Source: Algivirga pacifica (GTDB lineage Bacteria > Bacteroidota > Bacteroidia > Cytophagales > Flammeovirgaceae). Taken from it: 64,000 nucleotides of DNA. The DNA is taken from contig NZ_BAABJX010000065.1 of the NCBI RefSeq assembly GCF_039543525.1, forward strand, positions 62,001-126,000, in the 5' to 3' direction. A model generated the notes under the pieces. It was not told the DNA's origin and ran no database searches. It saw only the letters and a program-made list of their open reading frames with translations. Of the stretch, positions 1 to 9,127 are shown one piece after another. How positions within the stretch are numbered: position 1 is the stretch's first letter; each line of letters opens with the position of its first letter. The position numbers and the translations under genes are program-made.

Positions 1-207
1 TATAGAATCTGATGCTGGAAAACGCCACTGTTGATCCTCTGCAATCACGGCTCCAAGCAAATCCCCTTCTGCAGATTCCAGCGTAGTCACATAGGGATTC
101 TGGAAGAGCGGAGAAGGAAGAGGTATCATTAAAATCATACACGGAATAGCCAGTGCTAATGCCAGTTTGATTTTATGCCTTCGCAGAAAAATAAATAAGG
201 TTTGCAT
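1..207 (-). CDS. pbpC: Penicillin-binding protein 1C, N-terminal fragment
   Basis: The first 69 codons of a gene that runs off the left edge. An ATG at 207 is followed by a short basic N-terminus (residues 9-14) and one hydrophobic membrane anchor (about 15-35). The segment ending in GAVIAEDQQWRFP matches the start of the PBP1C family, where the transglycosylase domain follows. PBP1C polymerises periplasmic peptidoglycan glycan strands. The next upstream gene on the same strand is an alpha-2-macroglobulin; bacterial alpha-2-macroglobulins are commonly paired with pbpC and are thought to trap proteases after cell-wall breach. The catalytic domains lie outside the window, so the call rests on the short N-terminus plus context. 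Confidence 0.8.
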   Translation of the reverse strand, partial: MQTLFIFLRRHKIKLALALAIPCMILMIPLPSPLFQNPYVTTLESAEGDLLGAVIAEDQQWRFPASDSI

Positions 208-310
208 GTGCGTTGTTGAAAGCTTGTTTAGTAGAAAAAATGACTTATGAATTTATAGCATTTTGTAAAGCATGCTCAATGCTGTACGCTTAAGGAAAAA
301 GTAGACACTG

Positions 311-436
311 GTCTTTGCGTCCTCGCAAAGACTATAATATAATAGGAGCGTCCACGCTCAAGTTTATACAACCAGAGCGAAGACGCTCAAATAATGCCTA
401 AGGTCCTAGCGAGGACACTAGGACCAGTACTTAGGC
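311..436. repeat. Cluster of four small hairpins (REP-like)
   Basis: This lies in the 331-bp gap (208-538) between alpha-2-macroglobulin and pbpC. Four inverted repeats follow each other: GTCTTTGC/GCAAAGAC (311-318, 325-332), GAGCG/CGCTC (346-350, 355-359), GAGCG/CGCTC (375-379, 384-388) and GGTCCTAG/CTAGGACC (402-409, 418-425). The last is nested inside GCCTAA/TTAGGC (396-401, 431-436). There are no long T-runs, so simple rho-independent termination is not obvious. They look like chromosomal palindromic repeats that could stabilise or attenuate the a2M-pbpC transcript. No gene is visible in the gap. Confidence 0.6.
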
Positions 437-538
437 CATTTTTGATACAATGCCCCCCATTCTAATACAAAAATCATGATTCTATCACGAAATGTTGATA
501 TGGGATAATTTATAATTAGTAATGCCAATCAATAAGAT

Positions 539-3500
539 TTATTGTTCAGGCACAACCGTAACCCATTGCCCTGCCTTAGTCGCATAAATCGTATTGTCAT
601 ACATGGCTGCAGAAGTCACCGCAGGGAGATAATATTTCCCCTGATAAGAAGCATTCAGTAATACTTCAAACTCGGCTACTTCATTTTTCTTCAAGTCAAA
701 ATAGTGCATCACTCGGTCATCACGTATGTCCATGTAGTCTGTTGTACTCAATGCCATGGAACCATCCAAACGGGTGTTGATAATTTCCCAACCCGAAGGG
801 AATATTTGCGTAAGTGCCATATCCTTGTAATGACCATTAACACCTGGATTTTTCACCGATACAATCGCTTTAAAGCTGGTACCTTGCTTTAGTTGTGTAA
901 CATCCAGGACATTGCCACTCATATCTTCGTAGGTGACCTCCATGGACAAGTTCTTTTTGCTTGACGATTCTGTTCCTGTTAATGGTGTCCCAGAACGTAT
1001 CACACGTACAAAGACCGGTGAACCTCCTTCATTACTCAAGGTAATGGAAGTCTTCTTATCAGCCTTTTGAAGACTTGTTTGGTAGAGATACTCTTTTCCG
1101 CTAAGCTCCTTTTCTTCTCCATCCACATTCACCAATACATCGGTTTCGCCCTCCATTCCTATTTCAGCGGCATACTTGGCAATTGCTATCATACTATAGG
1201 CTGTCGTCTGCGTACTCATCCAATGCGCTTTGTTCGCCATATTGGAAGCAATCTTCATCAACACTTCAAAGGCATGCGTCCTTTTATCCAAAACAGTCAG
1301 GGTCTCCAGCAACATGGCTTTATCTCTGGTTTCTGAGCCATAAGTATAACGATAAGCATCCTCAGAGGTAGAAGCAATTAGCTCATTCCCTCCTTCGATC
1401 AGTACTTCCGCCTGGTCTTTATAACCAGCAATCGCGTAAGCGAGTGCCAGTCGCCATTTAGCATTAGTACTAAGCGATAGATCTTCCTTCATTCTATTCA
1501 TAGCCCCTAGTGCAGGCTGCTCTGCCAATGCCAAAGTATACAATCGATAAGCCTGAATTAATGCGTGATCACCGTCCCCATTGGATGCCGTCCAGTTTTC
1601 AGCCTTATTGCTTTGGTAGCTGATCCATTGAGAGAGCATTCCTTCAGGAACGGCATACCCTGCTTTCTTGGCTTCTACCAGGAAGTGTCCTGCGTAATTG
1701 GTTCCCCAATGATTTGCCTCTTCCTGACCAGGCCAGTAAGACAATCCTCCATTACCAAGTTGGAACGTTTTTAGGCGACTGATTCCCGCATCAACATTGG
1801 TTTGAATCTCATTTTTTTGCTCATCGGTTAATTCCATCAACTTATCCAGGTACAGCTGCGCAAAAACGGCAGAAGTCGTTTGCTCCACACAACCGTGAGG
1901 GTATCGAATCAGGTATCCCAATCGTTGCTCTATATTCAAGGAAGGAAGGGTACTCACCTCTACATAAGCCTTATTTTCTCCGGCAATACCGATCGGCTGA
2001 TAAGCATAGCTCCATTTAGCATCACTATCCAATAGCGTATCAGACACCACTGTAATTCCTGGATTACGAGGGATGATATCCAGATTGATATCATAGGTAG
2101 CGGTAATGCCACCACTTTTAGCGGTCACTTTCACCGTTCCTTGACCAAGCAGTTCTTTCGCTTCAAGGTCAAAGAAAATCACTTTATCTCCCGCATTATA
2201 AAAACGTACCTTTTGTTGTTTTGCGCCTTTGGCAACTAACGCACCACTGGTTTCAATAGAAAGTTGTACCTCCTTAATCTTATCTTCCAGAGCAAATACA
2301 TTGACCGGTAGTTTCATACTTTCTCCAGGTCCTGCCACCCTTGGCAAGGTTGCGGAGATCATCAGGGGCTGCTTTACAGGAGTAACCAGATCGGAGCTAC
2401 CAAAAGCATTATTACCTGTTGCTACCACCATGGTCTTTACACTACCGATGTATTGAGGCATCTTGATGGTATGTACCATCTTATCTCCAGCCTCCAACTT
2501 GAACGGACCAAGGAACTCCACGACAGGCTTGAAGCGGTTGGTTTCATTTTGATCTTTTGGTGCAATCTCCTCATCGCCACCAATAGCCAGTAAATGCTCC
2601 AATTTACCAGAAAAAGCACCCATCACATCATCGTAAACATCCCAGGTTTTGATTCCTAAGGCTTCTCTTGAATAGAAGGAACTCCATGGTTCAGGCGTCT
2701 TATAGTTGGTGATGTCCAGCAATCCCTCATCCACAATGGCTAGGGTATACGCCATGGCTTTTCCCGATTTCTCGGATACTTCTACCGTATACGTTTGTTC
2801 CGGACGAAGTTCCTTGGGCATATTAATCACTGGCTCTAGTACGGTCTCCTGATCAATCACTTTGATGGACTGTACTCCGTAAAGTCGAATCGGCAGGTCA
2901 TTGATGGTTTGTTCATGCGGCTGAATCATCGTGATATGCGCATAAATATTAGGCGCCATATCTGGCGTAGCTTCAAAAGAAATCGTTGTATTCCCTTCTT
3001 CTGTTTCTACCCAAAATGTTTGAAGCTGTTCACTTCCCGTCTCCAGACTGACCAGTACACGGTTGCCTTGAGTGGATGGTATCGACAGGGTGATTTGCTC
3101 CCCTACTTTATACTCTTCTTTTTCAATACCGAAGTCCAGCATACTCGCGCCATCCAATCCTCCTCTTTTTCCTTTTCCAGCCCATCCTGGCCAATCAAGA
3201 TAGACCACTTGTCCTGCAGAATGCCCCGATACCGGGTCTTCTACTTTCAGGTAGTACCTCCCCCATTCCGGATGATTGACACGAAGGTTCCAGCTCCCTT
3301 CTCCGTTTCTAGTATCAATTTTTCCTTTTGCTATTGGGGATTTATAGGAGCGTGAAAGGTAATTACTAATATTGTCGTAAGAATTATCCCACCACCATTT
3401 CCAGTTCAGTTTATAAAGTTCTACACTAATGTTGTTTCGGTCAACCGGATTGCCTTCAGCGTCAACCGATACCACTCTAACAGAATGATCCTGGTCTGTA

Positions 3501-6085
3501 AGCAGAATACCTCTTCTATCTCCTTCCGGTGCTTTAACCCCTACAAAGGAGGTATAAGGATAAAAAGGCACCGAAGTATTCCCAATACTAAACTCACCAC
3601 CTTCCTCATACACTTTACCATAAAGGTTTACCATTAATGCTCCAGGGGCTTTAGAGACGCCTCCTAAATTGATATTTATTTTAGCCTTTCCTTCGTTGTC
3701 TACACGTCCTTCAAACACCTGATTTCTATCGCTGGAGAAAGACTTGGATTCATCGTCAAAACTCACATTAGCATACCCCTTGAATGTCGTTTTCATTGGG
3801 CGCAACAGCAGATCATATTCTGCTTTTAGATTGTTTGCCTTGGCACCACTTAACCATCGTACATTTAGGTTTCCAGAGATCGCACGATCTTTGGCGGTAA
3901 ACGTTTCTTTTGGAAACGACAAATCTATTTTTAGACGATTCGGTTTGATGGTCTCTATTTTGATCGTTTTGGAAAACACCGCCCCTCCTACTTTGGCTTC
4001 TGCACGCCAAGAACCTGTAGGTGCATCTTCCAGGGTCTCAAAGTCAAATCGGTACAGGTGATCGACCGATACCTCATTCACCTTTCTATACACGAGTTGG
4101 TTACTAGGGTTATATAGTTCCATCACCACAGGGTGGTTTTCTGGCAGTGTTCCCTCCGTATCTTCCAGCATAAAGCCCAAGTGAATAAAATCTCCGGGGC
4201 GCCATACTCCTCTCTCACCATAGATAAACCCTTTAAGTCCTTTTTGAACTTGTGTACCTGTGATGTCAAAGTTGCTAAGCGATAAAGCAGAACCATCGTC
4301 TACCTTTAAGTAACCCGTTTGATTATCTTTCTTAGCCACGACAACGAATGGTTTACTATCGAGTTCTATGATGGCTTTTCCATTACCATCGGTTGCTTCT
4401 CGATTGATAAGCTGCTGCTGATAATCATACACTTCCACCTCTACACCGGAAAGGGGGGATGTATTGAGTAAGTTTGTCACAAAAACAGCCATTTTACCTC
4501 CATCTCTTTGCTTGGCGATCATTCCCAAATCAGAGGCAAAGATCATTTTACTTGCACTGCGTCTTCTGCCATAGTAAGAGGCACTACAAGGATTATCCCT
4601 TTCCTGCCAGTTATAGTTTGGGTTATAGTAATATTCAACATCATCCCAATAAGAGGTTTCTTCCTCAGCGTCCCAGTTATCTTCTTCTTGTGGCAAGCTT
4701 TCAATGGCTTCATTGGCAGCGCAGAAATAAAGAGAATTCGCTTTGTTAAACCCAATTTCTACCTGATACAACGCTCCTTGCTCTGTGGTCAGGATATCTT
4801 CCAGATCAAGGGTATATCGATTCCAGGCGTTCAAGTCATTGACATCCGTAGTATTCAGTGGAATGGTTTTGCGGATAACCGGTTTTGCCACTCTACGTAA
4901 CTGCTTCGATTCTCCCAGCGCATTGGTCTGAAAGTATTGCAGCATATTATTTTCAAAAACACGAATAACGGTAACATCCACCGCCTTTAGGCCTACTGCT
5001 TCAAAAGGAAGTACCAATCCTTTGGAGTTAGGCATGATGACCTTGTTGTCCTTGTTCACCAAACGAACGGCCGGTTTAATCTGAGCAAATTGCAGTGCTG
5101 CCGTATAGTCTTCTTTTAGTTTATACCCTGCCGTATTTTCAATCCCTTTAAAGATTTTTAATGCTTCCTGGGTTTTAGTTTTATGAGTCGGATATACTTT
5201 TAGCTCATTGAGATTAACCACTATTCGTGGTTTCTTGGAGGTGCTATTGAAAGCTACTAATCCATTTAGGTTTTGTCGGTTATTAATCGGGTCAGAAAAT
5301 AAAACCGATATATAATTCTCATTTCCTCTGACGATACGCGTAGAAGTCACTTCAAACGTATCCAATGTTGGAATATCAATTTCATATTCAGTACTTCTAT
5401 CCACCCCTATCGCTTCCCCATTAAAGGAAAGCTCCACTTCAGAGTCATCTTTACCTCTTATAATATCATTTACGGTAAAATGAAAAGTATTGGCTTTTCC
5501 CCCTACTTTCCAATCAATCGCTCTACCCTCTCCTTCCTGCTCAGCTTCAAGCATCTTCTTGACCTTGTCAAAGGGAGTAATATCCGCCGTTTCAATGATA
5601 CCTTCTAGCTTGACACGGGTCAGATCTGTTTGATCATATACCTTCAATCCGATTACCTCATAAGAGAAGTTTTGCTCCAGTGTTTCAAACGTAAATTTGA
5701 ACTGGCTTCTCTCAGGATCAATCTCAGGAAAAATAGATTTAAGGTTAGCCTGAACATGGTATTGATGATTGCTCTGCAGCGGTGAAGAAGGAGTAAATAC
5801 AAGAGTACGATCATCTTGCCAAGCTGCCTTTCCCTTAATCGTTGGTGAGAAAGTAAAAACATCTTCTACGGCAACCGTTCTGATGCTATCGGAAATATTC
5901 TTTGTTAGTTTAATTCGAATATCAGTTCCAATGGAAACTTTTCCAGCGGTAAAGGAACTGATTTGATCAACAAACAAGCTTTTAGGACTGCTAAAAGTAT
6001 CATTCTGGTTGGATGCGCTGTATTTACAGGCACTCAGCACCCAACAAGAAAGCAGAATGAAAAAAGGGGTATAGAGGCGGTTCAT
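539..6085 (-). CDS. Bacterial alpha-2-macroglobulin family lipoprotein
   Basis: An 1848-residue protein. The N-terminus is a lipoprotein signal with lipobox LSAC and lipidated Cys20. MG/beta-sandwich domains follow, including the MG2-like stretch around residues 600-720 (FIYGERGVWRPGDFIHLGF). The thioester motif CVEQ sits at Cys1399 and is followed by the alpha/alpha-toroid TED-like region (about 1400-1640) and a C-terminal receptor-like domain. An intact CxEQ indicates covalent trapping of attacking proteases, as in the YfhM class. It likely acts at the outer or inner membrane in the periplasm. It is upstream of pbpC on the same strand, the usual pairing. A low-complexity Tyr/Asn/Asp/Glu insert lies near residues 460-500. 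Family assignment is secure. Confidence 0.93.
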   Translation of the reverse strand: MNRLYTPFFILLSCWVLSACKYSASNQNDTFSSPKSLFVDQISSFTAGKVSIGTDIRIKLTKNISDSIRTVAVEDVFTFSPTIKGKAAWQDDRTLVFTPSSPLQSNHQYHVQANLKSIFPEIDPERSQFKFTFETLEQNFSYEVIGLKVYDQTDLTRVKLEGIIETADITPFDKVKKMLEAEQEGEGRAIDWKVGGKANTFHFTVNDIIRGKDDSEVELSFNGEAIGVDRSTEYEIDIPTLDTFEVTSTRIVRGNENYISVLFSDPINNRQNLNGLVAFNSTSKKPRIVVNLNELKVYPTHKTKTQEALKIFKGIENTAGYKLKEDYTAALQFAQIKPAVRLVNKDNKVIMPNSKGLVLPFEAVGLKAVDVTVIRVFENNMLQYFQTNALGESKQLRRVAKPVIRKTIPLNTTDVNDLNAWNRYTLDLEDILTTEQGALYQVEIGFNKANSLYFCAANEAIESLPQEEDNWDAEEETSYWDDVEYYYNPNYNWQERDNPCSASYYGRRRSASKMIFASDLGMIAKQRDGGKMAVFVTNLLNTSPLSGVEVEVYDYQQQLINREATDGNGKAIIELDSKPFVVVAKKDNQTGYLKVDDGSALSLSNFDITGTQVQKGLKGFIYGERGVWRPGDFIHLGFMLEDTEGTLPENHPVVMELYNPSNQLVYRKVNEVSVDHLYRFDFETLEDAPTGSWRAEAKVGGAVFSKTIKIETIKPNRLKIDLSFPKETFTAKDRAISGNLNVRWLSGAKANNLKAEYDLLLRPMKTTFKGYANVSFDDESKSFSSDRNQVFEGRVDNEGKAKININLGGVSKAPGALMVNLYGKVYEEGGEFSIGNTSVPFYPYTSFVGVKAPEGDRRGILLTDQDHSVRVVSVDAEGNPVDRNNISVELYKLNWKWWWDNSYDNISNYLSRSYKSPIAKGKIDTRNGEGSWNLRVNHPEWGRYYLKVEDPVSGHSAGQVVYLDWPGWAGKGKRGGLDGASMLDFGIEKEEYKVGEQITLSIPSTQGNRVLVSLETGSEQLQTFWVETEEGNTTISFEATPDMAPNIYAHITMIQPHEQTINDLPIRLYGVQSIKVIDQETVLEPVINMPKELRPEQTYTVEVSEKSGKAMAYTLAIVDEGLLDITNYKTPEPWSSFYSREALGIKTWDVYDDVMGAFSGKLEHLLAIGGDEEIAPKDQNETNRFKPVVEFLGPFKLEAGDKMVHTIKMPQYIGSVKTMVVATGNNAFGSSDLVTPVKQPLMISATLPRVAGPGESMKLPVNVFALEDKIKEVQLSIETSGALVAKGAKQQKVRFYNAGDKVIFFDLEAKELLGQGTVKVTAKSGGITATYDINLDIIPRNPGITVVSDTLLDSDAKWSYAYQPIGIAGENKAYVEVSTLPSLNIEQRLGYLIRYPHGCVEQTTSAVFAQLYLDKLMELTDEQKNEIQTNVDAGISRLKTFQLGNGGLSYWPGQEEANHWGTNYAGHFLVEAKKAGYAVPEGMLSQWISYQSNKAENWTASNGDGDHALIQAYRLYTLALAEQPALGAMNRMKEDLSLSTNAKWRLALAYAIAGYKDQAEVLIEGGNELIASTSEDAYRYTYGSETRDKAMLLETLTVLDKRTHAFEVLMKIASNMANKAHWMSTQTTAYSMIAIAKYAAEIGMEGETDVLVNVDGEEKELSGKEYLYQTSLQKADKKTSITLSNEGGSPVFVRVIRSGTPLTGTESSSKKNLSMEVTYEDMSGNVLDVTQLKQGTSFKAIVSVKNPGVNGHYKDMALTQIFPSGWEIINTRLDGSMALSTTDYMDIRDDRVMHYFDLKKNEVAEFEVLLNASYQGKYYLPAVTSAAMYDNTIYATKAGQWVTVVPEQ

Positions 6086-6261
6086 TCGTGAAGGTTTAGT
6101 TTTTTTAAGTTCAAAAAGAATAGTTTTAGTTCAGGGGATAAATTAAATATTTTCTTTTAAAAATGATATCATATTCCTCAAATAGTACCCTAAACAACAA
6201 AGAAATAGTCTCTGCAAGAGGTCTTTTTCACCGTATTCTAATGATGCCTAACGGAAAGAAA

Positions 6262-6942
6262 CTATATCCATTTTTTCAAACTATGCTTTTTCTTAACCTC
6301 CTGTATTTCGTCATACTTTAAATTAGTTTTAAATCGGTATGATCTTTTACCGTTGGTGAACTCTATGAATTGAACTTCATTCAGATAACAATAATCGATG
6401 AAGTTCAATAAAATCTTTTCCTTCACCATCGTATCGATATAAAACCCTACTTCATATTTTTTATCCGTATTTGTTGAAATAGAAAGTTTGCTATATGTTT
6501 TTTCCAATAAGTATTCTCCTCTTCTAAACAACGGAAACCCATCAGGGTTATCAATTACTAAATTTGAGATTATAGGTAACGATAGGGTATTAACAGGGTG
6601 ATCATTATGGTGAAGTTTAATCTCCTTAATATCCGAAAGAAGAATTATTTTATCATCAATGTTTATGCTATGGTTATCGTAGTCAAGTGTTCCAATTACT
6701 TCATGAATCTGCTTCATTTCATTTGATTCAAAATAGAGGAAAAAGTAAATAATTAATGGAATGAAACTAACTACAAAAAAACAAATCATTAACGCATCGT
6801 AATCCTTATTATCTATCAGAAATATGCTCAGAATACTGATTATCAGCATTACTGAAAAAGTAATTAGCCAATATATGCTCGGTTCGTCAAAATCAGCAGA
6901 CGTAATTATAGTTTTATTTAGTTCAAGGGAATTCGTGTTCAT
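6262..6942 (-). CDS. Hypothetical membrane protein with two N-terminal TM segments
   Basis: A 226-residue protein not recognised by family. Two hydrophobic segments lie at about residues 22-45 and 50-70. A beta-rich soluble part follows, containing an IGTLDYDNHSINIDDKIILLSDIKEIKLHH stretch here only described: it resembles a PH-like or bacterial SHOCT/bPH-type fold that reads a short strand pattern. The C-terminus is lysine-rich. The gene is AT-rich and stands between alpha-2-macroglobulin and a Fic gene, on the same strand as both. No partner can be inferred. Confidence 0.6.
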   Translation of the reverse strand: MNTNSLELNKTIITSADFDEPSIYWLITFSVMLIISILSIFLIDNKDYDALMICFFVVSFIPLIIYFFLYFESNEMKQIHEVIGTLDYDNHSINIDDKIILLSDIKEIKLHHNDHPVNTLSLPIISNLVIDNPDGFPLFRRGEYLLEKTYSKLSISTNTDKKYEVGFYIDTMVKEKILLNFIDYCYLNEVQFIEFTNGKRSYRFKTNLKYDEIQEVKKKHSLKKWI

Positions 6943-6988
6943 CGTCTAATAATTATAGTTTATTCATTATCACCATTAACTTAGTTCA

Positions 6989-8095
6989 TCAAACCTCACA
7001 AAGGGCAAACTTCCTGTTACGCTTATGACCGGTCATCTCTTTTAGTATTCCCTGCTCCATCAAGTCATCCATATCACGAATCGCCGTATCCAGGGAACAT
7101 TTCATCATTTTGCTCCATTTCTTGGTGGTCAGGTCTCCCAAAAACTCCTCTGAAAGTAGCTTTTTGATCATAGATAACTGTCTTTCATTCATTTTCAGAC
7201 CTCCATACTTCTTCCAGAAACGCTCCTTGGACAATAGTTTATCGATAGACTCATTAGCATAATCCATTGCCTGATCACAGGACTTTAAAAACCACTCCAC
7301 CCACTTCGTAATATCCAGGTTACCGACCGAAGCCTTCTCCAGTTGCTCATAATACTCTCTACGATGATTCTTCAAATATGCCGAAATACTGAATAACCGT
7401 AATGAACTAGCTTCCTGCTTTGCCAAAACTCGATCAATCAGAATACGACCAATACGCCCGTTACCATCCTGAAAGGGATGAATTACCTCAAACCACAAAT
7501 GCGTAATAGCCGCCTTAATAAAAGGGTGAATATTGTTTTCACTATTAAACCAAAATAGAAACATATTCATTTCCATATTCACCCGTTCAGGAGGGGGAGC
7601 CATAAAGTGTACCTTCTCATGCCCTAATGCGCCACTGGATATCAGCATTCGCTCATTGGTAAATTGTCCTACCAACATCTTCTTGCCAGTATGATCCAAG
7701 GCATTAGGAAAAAGTCCTATATGCCACTGAAAAAGTTGTTCCTTCATCAAAGCTGTTTTTGCGTTGATAATCGCATCAGCCAATGCATCCGCATAACCAT
7801 CCGTATTTCTCTTTCCCTTCACCTTAGAAAAACCCATCGCCTTGACAATAGACTGTCGAGCACTTTCCCGATCATAGATTTGTCCTTCAATCTCCGAAGA
7901 TGCTAATAATTCCTCTGAAAGAATTTGGGTAATGACCTCATTCGTCAGTTCAATTTGCACATCTTTCAAACGCCCCCTTAATTCCCCTTGCTTCTCTGCC
8001 ACCTGGACTACCAAATTGGTTAAATAAGACAGGTCGTAGGTAAAGTTAGGCCAGTCCGGATGGTTATAAATAAAGTTCTTCTCTATCAGAATCAT
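6989..8095 (-). CDS. Fic family AMP-transferase with DUF4172 and C-terminal HTH
   Basis: A 368-residue protein. The N-terminal DUF4172-like segment has the NHPDWPNFTYD signature (residues 11-21). The class II inhibitory helix motif S66xxxEG71 follows. The Fic core carries HPFQDGNGR at 206-214, with catalytic His206 and phosphate-binding Gly/Arg. A C-terminal winged helix (about 300-368) would read DNA or sense state. Fic proteins of this build transfer AMP from ATP to Ser/Thr/Tyr of targets; the intact inhibitory Glu means activity is self-restrained. The promoter contains a 26-bp inverted repeat flanking the -7 box (8098-8164), suggesting the protein represses its own gene. A paralogue lies at 10612. 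The target is unknown. Confidence 0.88.
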   Translation of the reverse strand: MILIEKNFIYNHPDWPNFTYDLSYLTNLVVQVAEKQGELRGRLKDVQIELTNEVITQILSEELLASSEIEGQIYDRESARQSIVKAMGFSKVKGKRNTDGYADALADAIINAKTALMKEQLFQWHIGLFPNALDHTGKKMLVGQFTNERMLISSGALGHEKVHFMAPPPERVNMEMNMFLFWFNSENNIHPFIKAAITHLWFEVIHPFQDGNGRIGRILIDRVLAKQEASSLRLFSISAYLKNHRREYYEQLEKASVGNLDITKWVEWFLKSCDQAMDYANESIDKLLSKERFWKKYGGLKMNERQLSMIKKLLSEEFLGDLTTKKWSKMMKCSLDTAIRDMDDLMEQGILKEMTGHKRNRKFALCEV

Positions 8096-8097
8096 CT

Positions 8098-8164
8098 TAT
8101 AATCGCATTATTTGAGATTATAAAAATAAGAAGCAAAGTTATAACCTCAAAATATGCGATTATA
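8098..8164 (-). promoter_or_regulatory. Operator/promoter of the Fic gene: 26-bp inverted repeat around a -7 box
   Basis: Arms 8098-8123 and 8139-8164 are inverted repeats matching at 23 of 26 positions, separated by 15 bp. Each arm contains ATAATCGCAT and a TTATAA end. On the minus strand a Bacteroidota -7 box TAACTTTG lies at 8141-8134, at the inner edge of one arm. Transcription would start about 7 bp downstream, giving a leader of roughly 30 nt before the ATG at 8095. A dimeric repressor bound to both arms would cover the promoter. The winged helix at the Fic C-terminus is the obvious candidate ligand. Confidence 0.7.
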
Positions 8165-8288
8165 GTAAACCAATACGGTTCATAATACAGCTAATGAAGG
8201 TAATGATTACCTTCTCCTCCTTAACGAGGGTAATTTTGATGGGATTTTACCCTCGTTTACTTTTTGAGTATAATCCGATAGTCAGTAA

Positions 8289-8331
8289 AAAAGAAAAGGC
8301 CTCCACAGGTGGATTTACCATAGTACTAATC
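8289..8331 (+). repeat. Degenerate copy of the att core (att0)
   Basis: It starts with the same AAAAGAAAAGGC as the four att copies and continues CCACAGG..., then TTACCA..TACTAA, with about 4 bases missing in the middle. The copies at 8964, 10390, 12008 and 61763 read AAAAGAAAAGGCCCCCAYAG at the same place. This may be the old chromosomal end of the attachment site or a decayed junction from an earlier insertion. The rest of the 8165-8500 stretch holds no convincing gene. Confidence 0.5.
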
Positions 8332-8500
8332 ACTTCTCATGGCTTCACTATCTATAGATTTAGCCAAAACTTATACACTCCTATCAATCTATGTATAGAA
8401 AACTCAAAAATCTATACATAGATCATTACAAAACTCCAGAGAAACTATTGATCCTTCAGCTAAAAGGTAATATGGTGTCTTTTGTCCTACATAGAGCTAA

Positions 8501-8531
8501 CTTGTACCAAAAATATATATTTTGGTACAAG
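8501..8531. promoter_or_regulatory. Perfect 12-bp palindrome with 7-nt AT spacer
   Basis: Arms CTTGTACCAAAA (8501-8512) and TTTTGGTACAAG (8520-8531) flank ATATATA. No T-run follows on either strand, so a protein-binding site is more likely than a terminator. It stands about 100 bp upstream of the remnant Fic promoter at 8628, inside a stretch with no gene. Confidence 0.4.
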
Positions 8532-8627
8532 TAATTAAAATAAGGAAAGGGGTATACTTTCCATTAATACTTGCTGCCCTAACAGGGTATTTGAGGGATA
8601 GTCTTTCCGTGAGATTTACGCATCAAC

Positions 8628-8683
8628 TTATAGTTTGCGGAGAAAAATACACTTATTCGCCGCAAATTATGCGGTGAATATTT
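8628..8683 (+). other. Remnant of a Fic-cassette promoter/operator without its gene
   Basis: These bases closely match 10530-10585, the region just upstream of the second Fic gene. Shared elements are ATAGTTTGC, GAGAAAAATAC, and a GC-centred palindrome of CCGCA and TGCGG type followed by GGTGAATAT/GGCGAATAT. In the intact copy the Fic ORF follows. Here, within 20 bp, the sequence jumps to the block that normally follows the Fic stop codon (8703 onward). A fic gene therefore seems to have been lost cleanly between promoter and downstream hairpin. Confidence 0.6.
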
Positions 8684-8702
8684 TCCAACCTGAACACAGG
8701 CT

Positions 8703-8871
8703 CCTTATTAAAATATTTCCTCAAAAATTTTAATAAGGCCATACCTATGTAAAAAATATGGCCATTTTTTTTACTTAGCCTTGGCGTTAATAAAATAATC
8801 CGAGGATTTATCAAATCCTATGAGACATTTGTGGGACACTTTTCTGCTTCGCGTGGGACACTCGTGGAACC
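8703..8871 (+). repeat. Cassette right-end block R1 (hairpin plus phased GTGGGACA words)
   Basis: Homologous to 11745-11914. It begins with a 12-bp hairpin, CCTTATTAAAAT (8703-8714) against ATTTTAATAAGG (8727-8738), likely the terminator of the lost fic gene. It ends in four GTGGGACA-like words starting at 8820, 8831, 8853 and 8864, with spacings 11, 22 and 11. The same spacing occurs at 11862-11913 and beside the integrase gene. It marks the right end of a cassette next to the att core at 8964. Confidence 0.7.
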
Positions 8872-8963
8872 TATTCTTTTTTTCTTCCCAAATTTATTCG
8901 AAAACTGTTCTAAAGCACAAAAAGAACTTCAATCAACAGCTTAATTATCAATACTTTAAAAAC

Positions 8964-9092
8964 AAAAGAAAAGGCCCCCATAGGAGACCTTATCTTACCA
9001 CACACTAACCATGTATAACGGAAAGTAATGAAAATTAGACTTTTACAAGATGTCATGGGACACTTTTGGGACAGTTTTTTGGGGTGGATTTT
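8964..9092 (+). repeat. Attachment-site block att1 (129 bp)
   Basis: Nearly identical in sequence and identical in length to 10390-10518 and 12008-12136. The first about 53 bp (core, with AGGAGACCTTATCTTACCAC) also recur at 61763-61815. The remainder holds the left arm: a GTGGGACA-like word (here CATGGGACA) and TTGGGACA 11 bp apart, then GGGGTGGATTTT. It is the junction between the cassette on its left (R1) and the DUF1016 cassette on its right. Confidence 0.85.
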
Positions 9093-9127
9093 CGATTAAT
9101 TTGATCATTTTAGTAACATTCATTCTG

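Noticed and set aside
1067..5966. Numerous ORFs of 60-150 codons inside the alpha-2-macroglobulin region
   Set aside because: All lie within the 1848-codon gene in other frames and show no independent motif or start signal.
8194..8421. 75-residue plus-strand ORF
   Set aside because: It runs through the degenerate att copy and has no family match or operon context.
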